From: Usnea hakonensis
Taxonomy: Eukaryota > Ascomycota > Lecanoromycetes > Lecanorales > Parmeliaceae
NCBI GenBank assembly: GCA_013423325.1
Contig: BLJB01000064.1
Location: forward strand, 508,985-572,984
Direction of reading: 5' to 3'
Length of the DNA: 64,000 bases
The notes beneath the pieces are model-generated. The model was not told the DNA's origin and did not search any database. It worked only from the letters and a program-made list of their open reading frames with translations. Below are positions 58,167-64,000 of the stretch, piece after piece (the first letter of the stretch is position 1; every line of letters begins with the position of its first letter). Both the position numbers and the translations under genes were made by a program.

Positions 58167-58529
58167 CTTAGCATGACACTGTGTGGATGTGTGGGTTGAG
58201 TAGAAGAAAAAGTATCGGTCTCAGCCGAGGATTCACCGCAAGCCCTAACCCTACATTCTCTCCAGACACACGAATAGCTCTTCCTGGTGCTAGCTTCCAA
58301 TGGATGCCTAATACAAGCCTTTTGGAGCGCGTTGTGGCCCCGAGTAAGATAAGATACTGTTCTAACTTATTGTACTTTGGAAATGCTGCAATAATTGCCG
58401 CCTAAGGCGCCCTCTTGAGAATCTCTTGAGAGTAACGCCACAGCCGCGGGCGCTTGCAGCTAGAGTGCATTAATCGTCATCTAGTCGCCTCCCGCATGTG
58501 GACAGTATGCTCAAATCCCTCTCAACAGG
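58167..58529. promoter_or_regulatory. Divergent promoter region, mdn1 / CLC gene
   Basis: About 360 bp between two start codons facing away from each other. No specific element could be assigned. Confidence 0.45.
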
Positions 58530-61248
58530 ATGACCGGTCCATCGCCGGGTCTACATGATGTCGGAAGCTCATCATCTTCAAATCAAGCTCCCATAGGTCA
58601 CCCATCGGCAGAAGAAATCGAAGACTATGAGCAAGCCGACCTGAGTCTTGACAATGCGCTACTGGAAGATGATCCTTTAGAGGGCAACGGCAAAGCTTCG
58701 TATTGCTCACCTGTCATTTCTTTCAGCTATGCGATTAACAAATTTTAGTACAACCTTCAAACGTAAACCAAAGCAAGCTACTGGCTTCGCCTTTCCAAAG
58801 TTCCTATCACAGCCTTCAAACCCATCCTCACGAAGCGCCAGCCCGCACACTCTGCCGGCTGCACCTCTACCCACCGCAAGAAGTCGCAGGCTTCGAGAGC
58901 TTTCTTCTAATAACGGCTCGGACGTCTCTCTGACCGTCGCTAGTGGTCACGTTGGGGATGGATTTGCGCTCAGTGACAGCAAGGATGGCTCAGCCTTGGA
59001 CTGGTACACAGAGGGTCCTGGACGTCGCGTGGGCTACGACGATCTGACAGCGATCGATTGGATCTTTGAGTACACGAAAGAACGCCAACGACTAAGGTAC
59101 CTCTATTCTGGTGCGACCGGACTTCTTGGTCATGCGCAGCAAATGCTCGATGCCAGTCAGATATGGATAATACTGATAGCGACTGGGATTGCATCAGGGG
59201 TGCTCGCCGCTGGAATTGATATTGCTAGTGATTGGCTCGCCGACCTCAAAACTGGATACTGTCGCACTGGTGAGGGAGGAGGCCATTTCTACTTGAATAG
59301 AGGTTTCTGCTGCTGGGGACACGAATCTTTGGCTCAGTGCCAGGGCTGGACTTCGTGGAGTGCTGCATTTCACGTACGATCACCCGCGGGAGGCTACGTT
59401 GTCGGGTACATCTTCTACGTTCTTTACTCTGTTTTCTTTGCGTTCTGTGCCAGTGTCTTAGTTAAGTCGTTTGCTTCATACGCTAAGCATAGCGGAATAC
59501 CCGAGATTAAGACCGTACTTGGTGGATTTGTCATTCGTAATTTCATGGGAGGCTGGACTTTGATCGTCAAGTCCCTTGGATTGTGCCTTGCAGTGGCATC
59601 CGGACTGTGGCTGGGAAAGGAAGGACCCTTGGTCCACGTAGCATGCTGTTGCGCAAATCTACTAATGCAGCTGTCACCAAGCTTGAACGACAATGAGGCT
59701 CGGAAACGGGAGGTCCTCTCTGCCGCTGCTGCGGCCGGGATCTCGGTGGCCTTCGGGTCACCAATCGGTGGTGTCTTATTCAGCCTAGAGCAGTTGTCTT
59801 ACTATTTTCCTGATAAGACTATGTGGCAAAGTTTTGTCTGTGCTATGGTCGCAGCGGTAACGTTGCAAGCATTCAACCCGTTCCGAACAGGAAAGCTTGT
59901 TCTCTATCAGGTTACTTACAGTAGTGGATGGCATGGCTTTGAGATGGTACCATTCGCCATCCTTGGCATCATAGGAGGCTTGTATGGCGGAGTTTTCATC
60001 AAGCTGAACATGAAGATTGCAAAATGGAGGAAGGCATCCCGATGGATAGGTACACCACTCCTCGAAGTCTTAGTGGCTGCCTTTCTAACTGCGGTGATAA
60101 ATTTTCCTAACAAATTCATGAGAGCTCAATCTTCGGAGTTGGTGTATACTCTGTTTGCAGAGTGCGCAAATTTAACTGATGATCAGCTGGGTATCTGTAA
60201 GACTGGAGCTGCGAATGCAGGCGTTATCGTGCTGCTAATTGAAGCATCCGCGGTTGGATTCCTGCTTGCCTCGATTTCATTTGGCTTACAGATCCCTGCG
60301 GGCATCATCTTGCCTTCAATGGCTATTGGAGCCCTCTATGGTCGCGCAATTGGCATCATAGTTCAAGTTTGGCAGGGCAACCACTCCGAAGCACTGATTT
60401 TCGCAGCTTGTGAGCCTGACATACCTTGCATCACACCTGGGACTTATGCGATCATTGGCGCAGCTGCGGCTCTTGCTGGAGTGACGAGGATGACAGTCTC
60501 AATTGTGGTTATAATGTTCGAGCTCACTGGTGCCTTGACGTATGTCTTGCCTATCATGATCGCAGTCATGATAAGCAAGTGGGTAGGGGATGCGTTTGGC
60601 AGACGCGGTATCTATGAGACCTGGATCCACTTCAACGAATACCCGTTCCTGGACAATAGAGATGAATCAACGGTTCCAGATGTACCTGTCTCACATATCA
60701 TGACCCAGATACAGGACCTGTCCGTACTTACCGCAACAGGTCATACGATCCAGTCCATCCACGACACGCTCATCGCGCAGCCATATCGAGGATTTCCAGT
60801 GGTCAGTGACGCTAGGAAAAACGTACTATTGGGCTACATATCTCGCACTGAGCTCATCTATGCGATCAGACTTGCAGCCGCAGAGCCTCGAAAACTCCCG
60901 CCATCGACCGAGGTCTTCTTCTCTCACCAGCCTAACGCAGAGACTCAGACGACGTTGGACCTGCGACCGTGGATGGATCAGACGCCAATTACTCTAAATG
61001 GCAAGAGCAGTCTCCAGTTAACCCTCAGCATGTTCTCGAAGCTTGGCCTACGCTACGTCTTGTTTTGCGACAGAGGCGCCCTCCAAGGTCTCCTTACTAA
61101 GAAAGACATCTGGTACGTGCTGGACAGTGCCGAAGACGGATCTCATAAGATGGGCAGTGGTGCGCTTAGGGAGGAACAAGGAGGTGAATCTAGAGGCCTG
61201 CTGAATAGGAACGATAGCGACGGACACATACCGGAAGACGAACAATGA
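58530..61248 (+). CDS. CLC chloride channel/transporter with CBS domains
   Basis: Two exons, 58530-58699 and 58749-61248, give 889 residues. After a polar N-terminus of about 150 residues come the membrane helices. Selectivity-filter segments are visible: KHSGIPEIK, GKEGPLVH with the gating glutamate, and the GLQIPAGIILPSM region near helix N. Two CBS domains end the protein (VSHIMTQIQDLSVL and LRYVLFCDRGALQGLLTKKD). The family acts in endosome, vacuole or Golgi (yeast Gef1, animal ClC-3/4/5). The glutamate that carries protons in exchangers is glutamine here (SLEQLSYYF). The intron has a second usable AG (TTTCAG at 58725), which would bring an early stop. Confidence 0.93.
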
Positions 61249-61727
61249 AAGCTCTTGTTACAACGAACCCTGAGGGTCATGCAGGGCAGTCCTTAGCTCT
61301 CAGAATATGCCGCCCTTGTCGTGCTGACCTCCAGCCACTAATATCGAAACGGAACTCTGTGAGAGCAGTCTGCAAAATGGCCATGGCTGCAGAGCAATGT
61401 TGTGAGGCTATCTTTTGGGTGTTTAATACCAAAATTCGCCATTTTCATAGAAAGTGTCACGTTCAGTCACACAACAAAGTTCGACGGCATGGGCTGGCCG
61501 AAATGATCTGAGCATCTCTTGGGAACATTCCATGTCTTGTGGAAGATTTAGAAGAAATCATATATTGTTTATTTGAAGCGAATAGCCCTGATACCCGGTT
61601 AGATGATAAGGCGCAGACTTCAGAATAGAATGACCTAGTATCAGTACACCTTACCCACCATATGCGTCCTGATCAAGCCCAAACGCCAGTAAAGTCGTGG
61701 GTATCGCCCTTTCCTAATCCCTCAGTC
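61249..61727. other. Convergent 3' intergenic region
   Basis: Lies between the CLC stop and the ctk3 stop, which point at each other. Nothing else seen. Confidence 0.5.
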
Positions 61728-62577
61728 TCACTCCACCTCTCCGGCCACCCTTCTCTCGAGAGCATCCTCCTCGGCCACTCCCCAATCATCCTCCCCAATC
61801 TCACTCGCTTCATCCCACAGCCTCTCGAACTCTCCATCCCCATCCTCGCCTACCGCCCAGATGCTCTCCCTCAACCGCTTATGTCTCTCCCTGTCCTCCT
61901 CTATTCTCTGCTCTATCTGTCTCTTATCCAGCCGCTTGGCGGGGTGCGTATTCATGACGTCGGGTGGGGGGTGTTGGGAGTTGGGCGAGATTGGGCTGAG
62001 AGCGGAGTGGGTATCCTTAGTCACGTCGTCGCGTTCGGCGAGGCCGGCTTCGATTTCGAGGACGGTGTCCGGGAGGAGGACGGACTTTTGTTGTAGGCCT
62101 GCTAATACCTATTCTCCACGCCGTATTAGTAGTTGTAGGCTTGCCATGCATGTGGACAGTGGGGAATGTAGAACAAACCCTCCGCACCACCTTCACATTC
62201 GCGGCGCCAGACCCATCACTAGGTGCAACGGCATCCACAACGCGCAGTATGTCACGTTGCATCATGCGCACGAAATCCAGGTGGTTTTCGCGCTGCGCCA
62301 TGTCGCAGAGATGCTCGATGAAGTACATTATATTCGCACGGTTGTTCATAGAATTCTAGCAGCCCACCCGTTAGATGGTTGGCTTTTGGGGGATGCAGAA
62401 GGAGAAGCTAGACCTACATACTCGTTCTAGCTGCTCCAAGATGCATGAGTGCAAGTCCTCATCCATGTCCCTGTACTTGAGGGCATAGTGAGCGGCTTTC
62501 TGGGATGAGTTTGCGGATGCATTGAGGTGTTGCAGCTGAGATGTAAAGCGCATGCGAACTTCAAAGGGATCGGCCAT
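61728..62577 (-). CDS. ctk3: CTD kinase I subunit gamma
   Basis: Three exons, 62577-62422, 62355-62179 and 62108-61728, give 237 residues. The N-terminal CID/ENTH-like helical domain begins MADPFEVRMRFTSQLQHLNA and continues SSQKAAHYALKYRDMDEDLH, then NRANIMYFIEHLCDMA and FVRMMQRDILRVVDAVAP. The C-terminal part is a charged helix (KRLDKRQIEQRIEEDRERHK) with an acidic tail. Ctk3 pairs with the kinase Ctk1 and cyclin Ctk2 to phosphorylate serine 2 of the RNA polymerase II C-terminal repeat. Splice sites are canonical and the length suits the family. The first ATG was chosen because the conserved start follows at once. Confidence 0.9.
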
Positions 62578-62909
62578 AGCGAGTCAGGAGATCAAGATGG
62601 TGGTCTTGGTTGCGTTGAACACATCCAGGCTCATGCCGCTTTTAGCTTACCTTAATGCTTGCAAATTGCTTGGCGCTTCCTTTGGAGAAATTACCTTACC
62701 TTATTGATTTTGCCCAAACTTGCTGCTCTTGTAGTTACAACGAACAGCTCTACGACTACAATAAGTTTCGTAAACGTATATACGTTAATATCGATATTGA
62801 TTTCTCTCTTGTCAGGGATTCAAGTATAATAGAAATCAGTCACAACTGTTATGTCGCTCAAGGAGTTTGCGAGCTTTTTGCAAAAGCTAATACTTCGCCA
62901 CTAAAATCA
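62578..62909. other. Intergenic, AT-rich
   Basis: AT-rich stretch with ttaccttacctt words near 62690-62702; holds the promoter of ctk3 and the 3' end of the next minus-strand gene. Confidence 0.45.
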
Positions 62910-63668
62910 CTACCAATCCCTCTCCATCAAAGTCCCTGCCAACTTTTCCCTAGAATGGCGCCAGAGAGTCTCTTCTCCCATCCATTCTTCCCACGGTCTA
63001 CATTCCTCTTCAAAGGTCCCAGAACACGTTCTCTTAAACGTCTCCCTCCAAAACCGTCGTCCATTCTCTCCGGTTTTCTCCGTGACGTCGTAAAACGGGC
63101 AGAAATGGTTTGTCATTTTGTCCCACAAGGTCCGCGGTGCATACGCCTGCTTTTCCCGTGGCCACTCTAGCGCAAGCTCTTCCTCCGTCGGCTCACTTCC
63201 AGAAAAGCTGATCCACAACCACCGTTCGCAAGCGCGCCCATGGCTGTCGTTTCTTGCGCGCTGTTGCGTGAAAATAGCTTTCACGTTCTCCCAACCCGTG
63301 TCTCTGCCTCTGCGGTTTTTGACTTGCAAGTAGTGTACTTCCGGGGGACGGCTGACCCGTTTATTCTCTGGAGACTGTTTCACTCCGTCTTGGGTTGCAT
63401 GCGTGGAGATTGGCCGAAGATCTTGCTGATTCTGTCGAAGCATAGTCGTGTCTAAGTAGGAACATTGAGGATCATGTCGTATACCAAGATTGTTGGTACA
63501 TGTAGTGCTAGATGTCCGAAGGCATGATCCCTCTTGCAGCACAGCACACGAGGAAATGGTGGAGCCTACGTGCGGCCCACTGCCACGGGCACGGTTGACA
63601 CGGTATATTGTACGATTGCAGCGTAGCCTAGCAAGAAGACCTAAATGGCGGGCTTGAAGGAGCTGCAT
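62910..63668 (-). CDS. Hypothetical protein, probable mitochondrial presequence
   Basis: A single open frame of 252 residues from the ATG at 63668. The first 30 residues (MQLLQARHLGLLARLRCNRT...) are rich in Arg and Leu and free of acids, like a mitochondrial targeting sequence. The C-terminal half is tryptophan-rich and charged (GWENVKAIFTQQRARN, ERWLWISFSG, FWRETFKRT, PWEEWMGEE). This pattern reads as a real protein, but I do not recognise a family. Location in mitochondria is inferred from the N-terminus only. No introns are needed. It lies in tandem with ctk3 on the same strand. Confidence 0.6.
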   Translation of the reverse strand: MQLLQARHLGLLARLRCNRTIYRVNRARGSGPHVGSTISSCAVLQEGSCLRTSSTTCTNNLGIRHDPQCSYLDTTMLRQNQQDLRPISTHATQDGVKQSPENKRVSRPPEVHYLQVKNRRGRDTGWENVKAIFTQQRARNDSHGRACERWLWISFSGSEPTEEELALEWPREKQAYAPRTLWDKMTNHFCPFYDVTEKTGENGRRFWRETFKRTCSGTFEEECRPWEEWMGEETLWRHSREKLAGTLMERDW

Positions 63669-64000
63669 TGACGTTTGGATGCAGCTTTCGTCAGGGAGGA
63701 TGAAAATGAACAGATTTTCAGGGGAGGTGTAGAAGAGGAAGGAGCAACACGAGGGAAGGAAAGGCGATGCTCATGTCACATCACATGTGACATGTCATGG
63801 ACAACAACACTTGCAGTTAAGTCCATTCCAAGGCTGAGCTAGTATCAGATCTGCTTCATTGATCGCTCAATCGAAGGACCCCTGTCCACGGAATAATAGC
63901 AAAACGGTTCCGCGACAAAGTGGAATACGTCAAATCGAGGTGGAGTAGTCATACAGTATGCGGTATTGCTATGGAGATGCCGCCATTGACGAAAGTGTTG
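63669..64000. other. Upstream region at window edge, with palindrome
   Basis: Contains a perfect inverted repeat, catgtcacat-cac-atgtgacatg (63772-63794), about 105-125 bp upstream of the hypothetical gene. No gene seen. Confidence 0.6.

Noticed and set aside
1..64000. tRNA, rRNA genes and CRISPR arrays
   Set aside because: I looked for tRNA A/B-box pairs and regular spaced repeats by eye and found none I could support; a tRNAscan-type search would settle the tRNA question.

Overview
The window reads as nuclear DNA of a filamentous ascomycete (Pezizomycotina). Genes on both strands are split by short introns, mostly 45-130 nt, with GT...AG ends and CTAAC/CTGAC-like branch sites. The protein families are typical of that group: fungal STAND/NACHT proteins, Zn2Cys6 clusters, a fungal amidase, a PEBP-like secreted protein, and Vba/Fnx-type and DHA-type MFS carriers. 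Class and species cannot be fixed from sequence alone. Exon boundaries were worked out by hand from splice signals, reading phase and family motifs.

The left third (1-13.9 kb) is accessory. It has two relics: an OrsD-like zinc finger and the start of a STAND protein. These are followed by a divergent pair. On the minus strand is a regulator joining a Zn2Cys6 cluster to ankyrin repeats (1430-3077). On the plus strand is a NOD-like receptor with an alpha/beta-hydrolase, a NACHT and an ankyrin part (3789-6641), whose ankyrin tail looks broken by a 13-bp near-duplication. A small membrane protein, a G-homopolymer zone, a perfect 41-bp tandem duplication and an MFS transporter follow.

From 13.9 to 31 kb live and dead genes alternate. 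Live genes are a Ser/Thr kinase with a DLG motif, an F-box protein, a PEBP-like probably GPI-anchored protein, a stand-alone TPR protein and a vacuolar-type MFS carrier. Dead genes are an amidase carrying a 131-bp solo-LTR-like insertion flanked by a GGAAG duplication, a truncated LaeA/UMTA-type methyltransferase and a frameshifted fungal rhodopsin-domain protein.

From 31.6 kb to the right end the window is dense, conserved housekeeping. It holds mitochondrial ribosomal protein bL12m, a neurochondrin-like protein, a dual-specificity phosphatase, the TORC2 subunit Sin1, a PRCC-family protein, an AT-hook protein and the 4943-residue midasin Mdn1 (43226-58166). A CLC chloride transporter, the CTD-kinase subunit Ctk3 and a probable mitochondrial protein follow. 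These serve ribosome biogenesis (Mdn1), mitochondrial translation (bL12m), growth signalling (Sin1, phosphatase), transcription (Ctk3) and ion homeostasis (CLC); they are not an operon or a metabolic cluster.

I found no complete transposase, no CRISPR array and no tRNA or rRNA gene that I could support. The best candidates for something little described are the Zn2Cys6-ankyrin/NACHT divergent pair and the small LTR-like element in the amidase.
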